Assembly (NCBI RefSeq): GCF_007565055.1
Contig: NC_044561.1
Location: forward strand, 26,382,114 to 26,446,113
DNA: 64,000 nucleotides
Direction: 5' to 3'
From: Rhinopithecus roxellana
Lineage: Eukaryota; Chordata; Mammalia; Primates; Cercopithecidae
In this document: piece after piece, positions 32,571 to 42,848 of the stretch
Layout of the letters: the number at the start of each line of letters is the position of its first letter
Position numbering within the stretch: position 1 is the stretch's first letter
Notes under the pieces: model-generated
The model's input: only the letters and a program-made list of their open reading frames with translations
What the model was told of the DNA's origin: nothing
The model's database searches: none
Position numbers and translations under genes: made by a program

Positions 32571-33439
32571 CTGCTTTGGATTCTCTCCTCCTCTCTGGCT
32601 TCTCTAGGGAACCAAGAGAGCCGGGTCTTATGCTCGTCAGACCCAAGCCCTTCCCTGGCCCCTGCTTCTCCCTGAGGACCTGCGGGGTCTCAGCAATGCT
32701 CACGGACTTGCCACTTCTCTGTCCTCATCCTTACCACTCCAGGGCACCCACCACCACCCCCCTGCCTCAGGACCCTGGCGCTTGCTCCCTCGCCTCTGTG
32801 GCCAGCCTGCCTGTACCCCTCATTCCCTTCTGGTTTGGTCCAAGTGCCACCTTCTAGGGATGCTTTGGCTGTCCTGATGACAACTGCACTCCTGCCCCGG
32901 GGTCCCGCGCCATCTTGCTGTACACCTCCTCCAGCAAGCCCTTCCCGTCCTCTAGTCCCTCAGCGCAGGTTATCTGCCTCTGTGTCCTGAGTGTCTCCCC
33001 CAGCATGGGCAGCAGCTCTGGGCGGGGATTTGGACCTGCTAATTTGCTCCAACGGCGCCTGCCTGGAAGTGTCACTGCCGCATCCAGGTGGTCAAGAAAG
33101 CGTCAAGTGTCTGTGAGCGGATGGAGGACTGCAATTGTGCGGGAAGACCCCAGCCGTCTCCCACCTTCACGTCCCGTCTGGAGACACTCTCGGCAATGGA
33201 GGATGTCGGTGTCAAGCGCCCTGGTCCTGCAGTAGAGGGAAGCTCCAAGGGTCACATGGCTCCAGGCACACAAAGGCCTCTTCTCTCCACTTCATAAATT
33301 CAGCAAACAGCAGAGTTCCTGAAAGTGCATAAAGGAGAAATAAGGCTCCCTCCAGACAGAAGAGCCCTGTGGTAAAGATGAAGTCCTCCTTCTTCTCAGG
33401 CTTTTTATGGGAGGTGAAGGGAGGCCCCACCGCCATCCA
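32571..33439. other. Unique GC-rich sequence, nothing assigned
   Basis: No supported gene. Frames of 69-154 codons lie on both strands in competing phases and lack domains. Confidence 0.4.
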
Positions 33440-33745
33440 TTCCAAATCAGAGCCTCGCTCCTAAATCACTTTCATTGGTGAGACCGATGCGTGTGGTGTT
33501 ATTCCAATACGCTTTTCAAAGAAATGCAAAATATGTGATAATCATTATTTTAATGTCACTTGGGGGCCTCTCGGTCAAGTAAAGATATTTCAAAGGCTGC
33601 ATTTCCAAGTCAAAGCTGGCTACAAAATATTTAGGCAACTCCACCAAAGAATAGCCAAACCATGAATCAGAGGCTCCACACCGGAGTGCTTTTTAATCCC
33701 GGACAGGACTGAAAAATAAGAGGAAGATAAATTTTCATTCTTTTC
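33440..33745. other. Candidate conserved non-coding element
   Basis: An AT-rich repeat-free block with ATGTGATAATCATTATTTTAATGTCAC, TCAAGTAAAGATATTTCAAAGG and AATATTTAGGCAACTCC. It has many stops in all frames and sharply GC-richer flanks. The near-palindrome GATAATCATTAT is notable. By composition this is the strongest enhancer-like block in the window. Confidence 0.4.
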
Positions 33746-34083
33746 ACTTGCTCCATTATCCACTCCAACTGAAGTGCCCAGGCACTCTGCCGTGCCTGGC
33801 TGCAGCCCCAGGCGGCGTCTCTGCTGTGAAAGCTATCCACGTGGCATTAATAATCATGAAGGCTGCAAGAAGCAAGGGGCAGAAGACAATGAGGTTGCAG
33901 GAGCATGCTGGCCTTCCTGGCGGTCTTCACTTCTTTCTCATGGTCCCTGAAGACAGACATGCCACTACACGTGTGGATGCATGCATGTATTCTGTCAACC
34001 CTTTCTTTCCTCTTCAGAAAGTGACTGGGACATGTGGCCTCATTTCACAAGCCCTACGGGTGACCCTTGAGGACCCTCTAGAG
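33746..34083. other. Unique sequence, nothing assigned
   Basis: No supported gene. A 175-codon plus frame (33748-34275) runs through here into the DNA-transposon relic and shows no recognisable domain. Confidence 0.35.
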
Positions 34084-34275
34084 CAGGGGTCTGCAGAGCA
34101 TGACCTGTGGGCTGAGTCTGGCCCTCTGCCTGATTTTATAAATAAAGTTTTATTGACACACAGCCCTTCCCCATCTATCTACAGCTGCTTTGGAGCTACA
34201 AAGGTAGAGCTGAGTAGTGGTGACAAAGACCTTGTTGTCCCCAAGGCTGACCACATTTGTTGTCTGTCCCTCTAA
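34084..34275 (-). mobile_element. hAT-Charlie (MER58-like) DNA transposon relic
   Basis: It starts with the terminal CAGGGGTCTGCAGAGCATGACC. TTTTATAAATAAAGTTTTATTG, ACACAGCCCTTCCCCATC and GAGTAGTGGTGACAAAGACC follow in the order of the MER58-type non-autonomous hAT element. The far terminal inverted repeat is missing. The subfamily and the reference strand are uncertain. Confidence 0.6.
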
Positions 34276-34576
34276 GGAACAAGCACCTCACTCCTCCCTT
34301 CACAATCAGCCCTGGGGCTTTGCAGAAATGAGTCCCAGGGGAGTCAGTCCAGAGGAACCCTTGCCCAGCCAGCCTGACCCTGCTGTGCCAACACCACTGT
34401 TTAACTCCTCTGTTCCCTTCTTGGTCTTCCAAAACTTCCTCAAACACAACAACAAACAAACAAGTAAGAAAAAAACCCCCAAACACTGGCAGGAAAGTAA
34501 ATAGATCCTGAACCAAAGAGTAACTCTGGAAATCAGAGATAAATTTCTCACAACGTTCTTTTGAAATAAGAGACAT

Positions 34577-34861
34577 GCTGGGCACGGTGGCTCATGCTTG
34601 TAATCCCAACGCTTTGGGAGGCCAAGGCAGATGGATCATTTGAGGTCAGGAGTTCAAGACCAGCCTGTCCAACATGGTGAAACCCCATCTCTACCAAAAA
34701 TACAAAAATTAGTCAGGCATGGTGGTGCGCACCTGTAATCCCAGCTACTTGGGAGGCTGAGGCAGGAGAATCGTTTGAGCTCAGGAGACAGAGTTTGCAG
34801 TGAGCCAAGATTGAGCCACTGCACTCTAGCCTGGGTGACTGAGTGAGACTCTGTCACAAAA
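34577..34861 (+). mobile_element. Alu S, sense, with long compound tail
   Basis: Complete sense Alu body. Its tail has become the compound microsatellite at 34862-34978. A target-site duplication, GAAATAAGAGACAT (34563-34576), resembles GAAATAAAAGAGGCAT (34979-34994). This confirms that the microsatellite lies inside the insertion. Confidence 0.92.
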
Positions 34862-34898
34862 AACAAACAAACAAACAAACAAACAAACAAACAAACAC

Positions 34899-34970
<72 letters not shown>

Positions 34971-34978
34971 AGGAAAAG
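34862..34978 (+). repeat. Compound (CAAA)n(GAAA)n microsatellite
   Basis: About nine CAAA units are followed by a short junction (CACAAG) and about eighteen GAAA units. It is inside the Alu tail and is likely length-polymorphic. Confidence 0.95.
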
Positions 34979-34994
34979 AAATAAAAGAGGCATA

Positions 34995-35460
34995 TTTCAT
35001 TTATTTTATGATGATATTGCTGGTAGAAGTAACACAAAATAAATCTGTCAGGCAATAAAACTTCACACAATAACATGTATTCTTATCATTTTTGAAAACT
35101 TTAAATATGCAAAATTTAACTTGGAAATTTTAAACTGTGTAGAAAGAGTGCACCTAAAAAGAAAATGTACAGTGTTTATCATTGGTATAATTGGTGAAAA
35201 TGTGTATGACCACATTGATTGTTGTTGAATGCTTGTAAAATTCCAACCAAAGTAATTGATTCCCACAAAATTAATGTCAGTAAAACAAAAATGAAAATAA
35301 AATTACCTGTTTGAATTATGTAAAATAAATCAAAGAATTATGGTAAGTTGAAAAGTTTGATAAATCTTGACCAACAGTTATAATTCTATTTTGAATATTT
35401 ATACTCATTGAAATGGAATCAGATGTCCATATGGTTTTGAAGTATCCTCTTCCTGGAAAC
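34995..35460. other. AT-rich unique sequence
   Basis: Very AT-rich, with short frames only. No gene or named repeat is recognised. It may be a decayed LINE-1 or LINE-2 piece. Confidence 0.3.
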
Positions 35461-36080
35461 TAGCTATCCGTCCAACCATCCAGACATCCAAATATCCAGC
35501 CATCTACCTTACTACCCCCTTTACCCCCTCCATCACCCACCCCTCCTTCCACCCATTTACTCATCTACTAACCCACCCATCCATCTCTCCATCTCTATAT
35601 GCATTTACCCATCCACTTCTTCACCCACCTACCCACTCATTCACCAATCCATTCACCCATCCACTAACCCACCCATCCATCTATCCATCTCTACATCCAT
35701 TTACCCATCCACTCACTTACCCACCTACCCACTCATCCACCAATCCATTCACCCATCCACTAACCCACCCATCCATCTATCCATCTCTACATCCATTTAC
35801 CCATCCACTCACTTACCCTCCTACCCACTCACCCATCAATCCATTCACCCTTCCACTAACCCACCCATCCATCTATCCATCTTTACATCTGTTTACCCAT
35901 CCACTCATTTATCCACCTACCCACTCATCCATTAATGCATTCACCCATATCAACCCTTCTATCTATACATCCATCATCCACCCATCTACCCCACCATGAG
36001 CCACTCAACCATCTATCCACCTTCCATCTACCCACCCCTTCACCCATCCATCTATCCACATAATCATGCATTGGTCCATC
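35461..36080 (+). repeat. (CATC)n-type satellite with 96-bp higher-order units
   Basis: About 620 bp of degenerate CATC/CACC/TATC tetranucleotides. A higher-order unit of 96 bp (24 tetramers) recurs. ACTAACCCACCCATCC starts at 35567, 35663, 35759 and 35855, each followed by the same series of variants (CATTTACCCATCCACTCA and so on). Copies two and three are almost identical. A fifth copy near 35951 is degraded. Confidence 0.93.
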
Positions 36081-36274
36081 CAGCCAACCTTTCATTCACT
36101 CCACAAAAATATCTGAATCATTTAGAAGAAAAAGTAAAACAAAATAATCATTTGTTAGGATCTCGAAAAATGTCAGAATTAGAGGTCAGACCATGGGAGA
36201 TGGGAAAGAAAATATTTAGGCCTTGGATCCTGGATCGGCATTTAGTGGGAGCCTCACATGCAGCATTAAGCTGC

Positions 36275-36602
36275 CTTTTTTTTTTTCTTTTGAGACAGAG
36301 TCTCACTCTGTCACCCAGGCTGGAGTGTGATGGCACGATCTTGGCTCACTGCAACCTCCGCCTCCTAGGTTCAAGCGTTTCTCTTGCCGCAGCCTCCCGA
36401 GTAGTTGGGACTATAGGCATGTGCCACCACACTCAGCTAATTTTTGAATTTTTGTATTTTGTGTTTTTAGTAGAGACTGGATGGAACCAATGTGCTGACA
36501 CCTGGTTATCCAGGCTGGTCTCGAACTCCTGACCTCAGGTGATCCACCTGCCTCGGCCTCCCAAAGTGCTGGGATTACAGGCACGAGTCAACATGCCCAG
36601 CC
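36275..36602 (-). mobile_element. Alu S, antisense, carrying a foreign 29-nt patch
   Basis: Antisense Alu from a T-tail at 36275 to GCCCAGCC at 36602. In place of the usual GGGGTTTCACCATGTTGG segment it has 36477-36505, which is not Alu sequence but matches the LTR at 37421-37449. Both flanks of the patch are normal Alu (TTTTTAGTAGAGA and CCAGGCTGGTCTCGAAC). Confidence 0.92.
36477..36505 (+). other. Templated patch copied from a nearby LTR
   Basis: Matches 37421-37449 in 28 of 29 positions in the same orientation. The one difference (36491 T against 37435 C) is a CpG-to-TpG change. The words GCTGACACC and the following TTTTGGACTTCTGG in the donor belong to the LTR, so the copy went from LTR to Alu. 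Non-allelic gene conversion or replication template switching over 0.94 kb is the likely cause. Confidence 0.85.
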
Positions 36603-37096
36603 AGCACTGAGCTTCTTACTGGAAAAAGCAAATTCAGCCAGCAACATGTCTTTCCTGTCCGCTAGGAGAAACACACCAGTCGAGTAAGAAAAGTGAATCC
36701 TTGCTTCGCATTCAAGTCTGAAAACTTTTCAACAGTGATGCTTCACTGGGGCAATCGCAGAGCAGATAACATCCTCTGGCACTTCCCTGGGGTCCATGCA
36801 CAAGAGTTTCCTCTGCAGCTGCAGTGACACCCCCTCTCAGCATGGAAAGACGCCATGAACCACGACAGGTCACATGTCTGGAGGAGCGGTCTCTGGGCCT
36901 CGTTGGATCTACTCCAGGGAGCTCGAAATAATGAAATCCTATGTCTCTGTAAAATGCCATAATGCAGGCTTTCCAGTCCCTGAGGGCTGTCATCTCAACA
37001 ATGAGTGTGGAGCTGTGACATGAGGCTCACCTGGACCCTCCTTCTTATCGTCTTGTTGAATCATGGTTTAACTGGTGAGTAATTCAGCCATGGGTT
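36603..37096. other. Unique sequence, nothing assigned
   Basis: No supported gene or named repeat. The 93-codon minus frame at 36712-36993 has no recognisable domain. Confidence 0.35.
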
Positions 37097-37516
37097 TGGA
37101 TTGAATGGTGGACCCCCAAAATCTGTCCACCTGCTGCTCCTGTGAATGTGGCCTTATTTGGAAAGGGGTCCATGCAGATGCTAAGAAGTTAAAGATCTTG
37201 AGTTGAGGTCATCCTGGATTATCCAAGCAGGCCCTGAATCCAGTGACAAGTGTCCTTCTGAGAGACAGAACAAGAGAAGGGAGAAGACACAGAAAGAAGA
37301 GGTCACACAGATATGGCAAGGGAGACCAGAGTTCTCCATCTACAAGTCAAGGGGTGCCATGGAGTACTGGCCACCACTGAAAGCTGAGAGAGAGGCCCAG
37401 AACACAGCCTCTGAGAGCCTCTGGATGGAACCAACGTGCTGACACCTGGATTTTGGACTTCTGGCTTCTGGAACTACCCAGGTTGTGGTAAGTTTTAATG
37501 GCAGCCCTAGGAAGCG
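37097..37516 (+). mobile_element. MaLR/MLT1-like LTR, sense
   Basis: Ordered LTR motifs: TTGGATTGAATGGTGGACCCCC at the start, then AATGTGGCCTTATTTGGAAAGG, TCATCCTGGATTATCC, GAGAAGACACAGA, CTGACACCTGGATTTTGGACTTCTGG, and a 3' end GGCAGCCCTAGGAAG. It is the donor of the patch in the Alu at 36477-36505. No coding content. Confidence 0.7.
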
Positions 37517-37598
37517 AATGCACCATGGATCAAGCATTTGTTTAGTTGACATGACTCTAGATAGAACATCGAAACCCTTGGGTTCAGAATGCCAGCTG

Positions 37599-37725
37599 GC
37601 TTCCAAGGAGTTTATTAAATAGTAGGTATTTTACCGAATGGACTTACAGTTTGTGTACGTATATTTTCTTCTTCCTCCAACCCCACGCACCTTGAAATAA
37701 GAACAGCAGAACTAGGTAAAAAGAA
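37599..37725 (+). repeat. Diverged duplicate block, copy A
   Basis: Aligns with 38646-38768 (about two thirds identical by eye). Shared words include AAGRAGTTTATYAAA, YTAATGGACT-like and AACAGCAGAA.TAGG. It is an old local duplication or two members of an unidentified repeat family. Confidence 0.5.
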
Positions 37726-38446
37726 ATAAAATGTCTCTTTGAATTCCTTGGACAAAAACCTGATAATACAAAATTATTATCTATTATATTATGATGATGA
37801 GAATGATGCCCCTTATTTATTAAAGGTTCTTGAACGTTTGCTGCATGTCAGGCACTCTGTTGAGTATGGCGGGATGGGCTGAAGGGATGGAGTCATTCTC
37901 GTCAGTTCAAGGCCTCCCTATGGCCATCCAGGTGACTGAGGACAAATGGCAGGGCCCTGGAGCACGGCTTTTGGGAGGGGGGAGTTTGCTCAGCAGGGAA
38001 GGAGGGGATCCTGTCCCTTAGGCAAGTTCTGCGGTCTGAGCTGGGAGCAGGAATAGTTATGTCAAAACGAGAACTTTGAAGGTGCAGACCCTGTCACTAG
38101 GCAGGTTTAAGTGGATCACCTTATCATGAATAATTTTCAGCTGAGACTCTTACAACTTCGAATAAAAGTTCTCCAAGCCTCAAACTTTCAGTGTGCGCCT
38201 CTTCTGTATCCCTTCCCATCCTTACAATAGAAGACATCACTTCCTCCTGCCCAAAGATTCTTTTTTCCTTTCAACACTCAAAGCGCTGCCTAACCAAACC
38301 TTCCATCCAATTATCTCCCTGAAGCTTAATTTGACTCTTCCTGAGATGCTTTTTCTGGAACCCTCTACTTCTGTTGCTAAAATTACACTTGGCTATCCTG
38401 AACTCGGCTCAATTATAATTCTCACTTCTGAAGATTTATTTCCTGC
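37726..38446. other. Unique sequence, nothing assigned
   Basis: No supported gene. The 107-codon plus frame 38193-38516 ends in a lysine run only because it reads into the A-run at 38447. AATAAAAG at 38161 is not linked to any gene I can see. Confidence 0.35.

Positions 38447-38474
<28 letters not shown>
38447..38474 (+). repeat. Poly-A run of 28
   Basis: Pure A-run not attached to an Alu or LINE-1 that I recognise. No target-site duplication of the following CCTCTGAAGCGCC was found upstream, so a retrocopy tail is not supported. Confidence 0.9.
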
Positions 38475-38477
<3 letters not shown>

Positions 38478-38645
38478 CTGAAGCGCCATGGAAATACCTC
38501 TGCTCCCCCATGTTGATACCTGCTGGCGAGGCCGTTCCCCCAGCACCAAGGCCTGGAGCTCAGATTCCTCGGGGCCTGGTGCAGGGGTTACCTGGTCCCC
38601 AGGGAGCTTGCTGGTGAGTGCAGAGGGCAGCCCTCACATTCATTC

Positions 38646-38768
38646 AAGAAGTTTATCAAACAATCAACATTTCATCTAATGGACTCCTAGTATCTGCTGG
38701 GTAAATTTACTTCTCCCCTGGCTCCCAATCCTTTTAAAATAAAAACAGCAGAAGTAGGCATTGAGTTA
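38646..38768 (+). repeat. Diverged duplicate block, copy B
   Basis: Partner of 37599-37725 in direct orientation, about 1.05 kb away. It ends where the Alu at 38783 inserted. Confidence 0.5.
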
Positions 38769-38782
38769 AAAGTGTTTAGCCA

Positions 38783-39083
38783 CGGCCGGGCACGGTGGCT
38801 CACGCTTGTAATCCCAGCACTTTGGGAGGCCGAGACGGGCGGATCACAAGGTCAGGAGATGGAGACCATCCTGGCTAACACGGTGAAACCCCATCTCTAC
38901 TAAAAATACAAAAAATTAGCCGGGCACGATGGTGGCGCCTGTGGTCCCAGCTACTCGGGAGGCTGAGGCAGGAGAATGGCATGAACCCGGGAGGCGGAGC
39001 TTGTAGTGAGCCAAGATCGCACCACTGCACTCCAGCCCGGGGGGAAAGAGCGAGACTCCGTCTCAAAAAAAAAAAAAAAAAAA
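38783..39083 (+). mobile_element. Young AluYR-like Alu, sense
   Basis: Low divergence, with GGCTCACGCTTGTAATCCC and GGCCGAGACGGGCGGATCAC, both typical of the Old World monkey AluY group, and a 23-25 base A-tail. The 15-bp target-site duplication AAAAGTGTTTAGCCA at 38768-38782 and 39084-39098 is perfect. A small deletion changes the linker (GATGGTGGCGCCTGTGG). Confidence 0.93.
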
Positions 39084-39098
39084 AAAAGTGTTTAGCCA

Positions 39099-40729
39099 GA
39101 ATTTAGGGATGGAGAGGGACCCTGCCTTCCGATGGATAATTGTACCATTTCATCTCTTGCTCAGTGAGCCCAGGAGGATGGCGCTGTCCCTGGAGGACCC
39201 ACCACGTGCTGTGTGCACATCCTCAAGTCTGACCTCAACCTTGCCAAACAGATACTATGGTTTTTCCCCTGAGGAGGACCTGGTGATCCAGAGTTCATGA
39301 TCATATCGTCAGTTGTGTGAGGATAAAGGATTTGACTCGGGACTGTCCAATGAGGAGTCTCCCCTGACACCACGTCGCTTCACAATGGAGAGAGAAGACC
39401 TCATTCGATATCTTCCAGAAGCATCCTACAGGAAATCAGGGTTTCTGGCCTAATAAGTTTGTGAATCAGAGCATGCAATGCCCCTTTCTTAGAGATGACT
39501 GTGCACATTAGTATTGCAAGAGTTCCAAGACATTCTGCAATTTAAAAAGTCGGTTTAACTCTGTTCAACTCATCATGTACTAATGTTTAAAAAATAGCAC
39601 CTACGAATACACCCAAACTAGTGTCCCAGGGGCATGTTGGGGACTTAACATGTTGGCCCGGTTTGCTCTGTAACGCATCACTGCCACAGATTCTACACCC
39701 TAGAACCACCTCAGTCTTGGAGCTCCTCTCCCTTATGTGGCCCCTGGATTTGATACCTATTTACAGTTGGAAATCAGCTCAAATTCCCCCATCCTTATTT
39801 GGCCTTCTTTACTGAACGACACTTGTACCTCTCCCCCGCCCGATTTGCCAGCCCAGGTTAAACACGTTGGCTTTGTAAGCCCAGTCATCATGGCCAATAT
39901 TTGCACATGGACACTGAGAAACTCAGAGACAGGGACCATCGGCCTCAGTGAGCCGGGAACATGGCACGATGGAAACAAGCCCAGGAGGAAGGGTGCCAGG
40001 AGCGAGTCCTGCTCCAGTCCCCCGGAGGATGGGCTTCCGGACTCTGTCCTCGAAGGTGGGCTGCAAGCCTCCTGCAGACGCAGAGCACAGAGAACAGGCC
40101 TCAGCCTCAGGAGGCAAGGCCCATCTCCAGCCGCTGGGGTGAGCTGACCTGCTTTGGGCAGATGCTCAGCCTCCCACCTCCCACCCCTGGAGGGGCTGAC
40201 CGTCAAAGCCAGGGTCATAAGGGCTCTTCACTGGCTGCTGAGAATTAAATGGGATGTTGCATGATGGTCTGTGGCCAGAGCCGGCCCCCAGTGAGCCTCT
40301 GCGGCCTCCTGGTTATTGATTCCTGGGGCTCTGCTCTGTGTCTGCGCCTGCATGATGGATGTGGCCCTTTGCTGGCTGCTGTGTGTATTAACTTGATGGA
40401 GTGGGCCACCCGCCCTCAGTGCCCTTCCCCTGCAGATTCCACCAGAAGCCACAGGAGGGGCTACAGGCGATGAAGCCAGGGAGGCTGCGGGCCTCAGCTG
40501 CCCAAGGGCACTGCCATGGCCACAGGGAGTCCCCTTCAGCCCCTCGTGCATGCCCTTCCCAGTCCTGAGTGGAGGGCTCTTCAGGGGTGTGGTTCAAACT
40601 TTTCCCCAGAGTCACAACAGCTGCCTCTGGCCCAGCCGTCAGGAAGGGAGCTGCCCTTTGCTTGGTCCTAGTTCAAGGAGTTCATCTCTGCCATCATCCT
40701 GCTGAGTGTCCCAAGGCTGGTGACGTGCT
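39099..40729. other. Unique sequence, nothing assigned
   Basis: No supported gene. The 153-codon minus frame (39757-40218) and 136-codon plus frame (39737-40147) overlap each other without recognisable domains. It begins a 6.4-kb Alu-free interval. Confidence 0.4.
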
Positions 40730-40788
40730 CATTAGCTTACCCATTGGTTACATTAGCTTACCCGTTGGTTAGCTTACATTAGCTAACC
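40730..40788 (+). repeat. Short imperfect tandem repeat
   Basis: CATTAGCTTACCCATTGGTTA (40730-40750), a 26-bp second unit with an added GCTTA, and a 12-bp partial third unit. It contains two CCAAT-box-like words on the minus strand (TAACCAATGG, TAACCAACGG), without other promoter features. Confidence 0.8.
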
Positions 40789-40879
40789 TGGTATCTGCGG
40801 ACAGGGAACAGGAAAGAATAGCAGTTCTCAGGCTGGGCTTCAAGGAGCCCGTTGAAAACAGCAGGTAGTTCCCTGACCA

Positions 40880-41010
40880 CGTCAACACGTGTGCCTTGAC
40901 TTTATTCAACTCCAGACAACAGCACAGACTGCAGATGGCAATCATCTAATTGCTAATAGATTAATGCAGTGAGCCCAACCTGCTTGCTACTTGTTAGGAA
41001 GTTGTGGTTT
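40880..41010. other. Candidate conserved non-coding element
   Basis: CCACGTCAACACGTGTGCC (two CACGTG/ACGTG-type words) is followed by GATGGCAATCATCTAATTGC and TAATAGATTAATGCAGTG. It is repeat-free and has no frame. Inference only. Confidence 0.28.
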
Positions 41011-42049
41011 TCAACATTTATTCTGAGATGCTGCTGAAAGCCTGTCAGAGGTGCTGGCTGGAGGTTTGTCTGATGAATGAGAGGATGGGTGCCCGGCTCG
41101 GATGTCCACACCTTCATTAGGCTGGAATTTAAGTCGACATGAGCTGTGAATCCAGAGGTGTCTGTGATGAGAAAACAAAGCAACTGCCCTGTCTCCAGCT
41201 TTCCCTGATAAAATCCCGAATTTCTGTACGGTGTGCTCGCTACAGACTGTGTGAGCGTATGTGAAGATAAGGCTTGCGTTTCCTGTTTGCTCAGTTCTAC
41301 AAGTAGTGGTGACACAAAGTTGTAAGTCAGATGGTATTTCTGGAGGGTGGAAGAGAGAGTACAGCTTCATTGTTGCATTTGTGGCTTTTAGGGGTTTGGG
41401 GGCACACCTCCATGGACACACAAAATGAACTCAGTTTGAAAATGAAAGTCTCCTGTATCCTGGCTGCTCCTAAGATGAAGCTTCTCGTTTGAAGCCTCCG
41501 TACTTACTGGTGCTTGAGACTTTGTAAGCATTTGACATTGAATTTACAGAAGGAAAAACAATCAACTCTGGCACCTTAGTAAATGTTAAGACAGGTGTGC
41601 TAGCTGTTGGGTTTGTAATTCACAGCTATTAAATTCCTTAGGGAGGTGATAAAAAATTTTTCTTGGGGCAAGGAAGTATGAAAAAAGATGAAGAAAAGTG
41701 CAAAAACACATGTATACATGGGGCTTTGATACAGTTTTGTAATGCTAAGTGATGAAGAGCTATCATCAGCTTGGAATTCACACCTAATCAGTTCAGCAAA
41801 TAGTTGTGTAATTGCTGCCCTGAGAACACAAGAGTGGGAAGAGAAAAACCCAGGTGAGGTGCGAAGGTTCCCTGGCTTGAGTCCCAACCTACACTTTCGG
41901 TTTAAGGGACATAAGAACAATATTTTAAAAATGCAATATATATATATTATATGGGCAATCAAACCACTTAGTGTAAAAACAAATTTGTATATCAAACTGC
42001 ATTTTGTGAAAGTCCTTGCAGTTTCCTGAGAGACGGCAAGCCTCCTAAT
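41011..42049. other. AT-rich unique sequence with a 163-codon minus frame
   Basis: The minus frame 41600-42091 is long for AT-rich DNA, but it starts inside the L2 relic at 42050 and has no recognisable domain. Its composition (phenylalanine, leucine, serine) only mirrors AT-rich bases. A minus frame of 136 codons at 41011-41421 is similar. ATATATATATTATAT lies at 41937-41951. No coding call is made. Confidence 0.35.
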
Positions 42050-42180
42050 TAGACACAAAACTGAATTCAAACGGCTTAGCCTGGCGTTCAAGGCCCATCA
42101 GCTCTGGCCTTCCTTGTCCACACAATTCCTCCACGTGTCTGGGCATCTGGCCTGGGGACGACATGAAGGCTGCCAGCCTG
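42050..42180 (+). mobile_element. LINE-2 3' fragment, sense
   Basis: GGCTTAGCCTGGCGTTCAAGGCCCATCAGCTCTGGCC matches the well-conserved 3' region of L2 (AGCCTGGCATTCAAGGCCC). The right edge is uncertain. Confidence 0.68.
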
Positions 42181-42848
42181 TGGGACCTGACCGCTGGAGA
42201 ACCGGCCGGTGCCCTCCTCAGGCAGCCCCCATGGCCGAAGGGAGGGAGGTCTTCCTCTCCACTCATCTGGTAAACCATCATGCTGTCACTTGAGATATGT
42301 TTTGAATTTCATGTTTTACTTCTCAAAAAAAAAAATCTCGACTCACATGCTGACGGTGAGAGAAGGCCGCCAGGATGCATGATTTAAATGCTTCAATTCT
42401 TACCTGAAGTCTCCTGATGAACAAAAGGATCTGGAATGTGCTTTCTTTCTTCATTTAAATAGAACTTGCCTGCTGAAATATAGAGCATGAAAAACAATAC
42501 ATTCTTTTAGATAATTTGGAAAGTATTTATAAAAAGACATAGGAGCAGACCTTTAATTTTTACATATTTTGATCTTAGACGATGTCATAAAGAACGCTTG
42601 GATGCCATGTCTCACATTAGGGGGCAGCTCTTGCAGGTCTGGCTGTGACATTTTTGGGACCTGATAAAAAAGGACAAAAAGAAGAAAAAGAGACCCACAC
42701 GTGTATGTCTGAACATCTGAGCCAAGAATCTACTAGGCGCGTTGTGTTCTGATCTCCAGCCTTGACGGATGTGCCACCATAACCGCCTGGAAGCTGAGGT
42801 TTGAATTTAGAATCCTCAGACACACAAAGCCTTGGCCAGGACCTCGCC
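42181..42848. other. Unique sequence, nothing assigned
   Basis: GC-rich at first, then AT-rich from 42290. No gene or named repeat is recognised. Confidence 0.35.

Noticed and set aside
38193..38516. Processed retrocopy ending in the A-run at 38447
   Set aside because: No recognisable parent gene and no target-site duplication around the presumed insertion.
41600..42091. 163-codon minus ORF in AT-rich DNA
   Set aside because: Its start lies in an L2 relic and there is no domain. Residue composition reflects AT richness. Not enough to call a gene.
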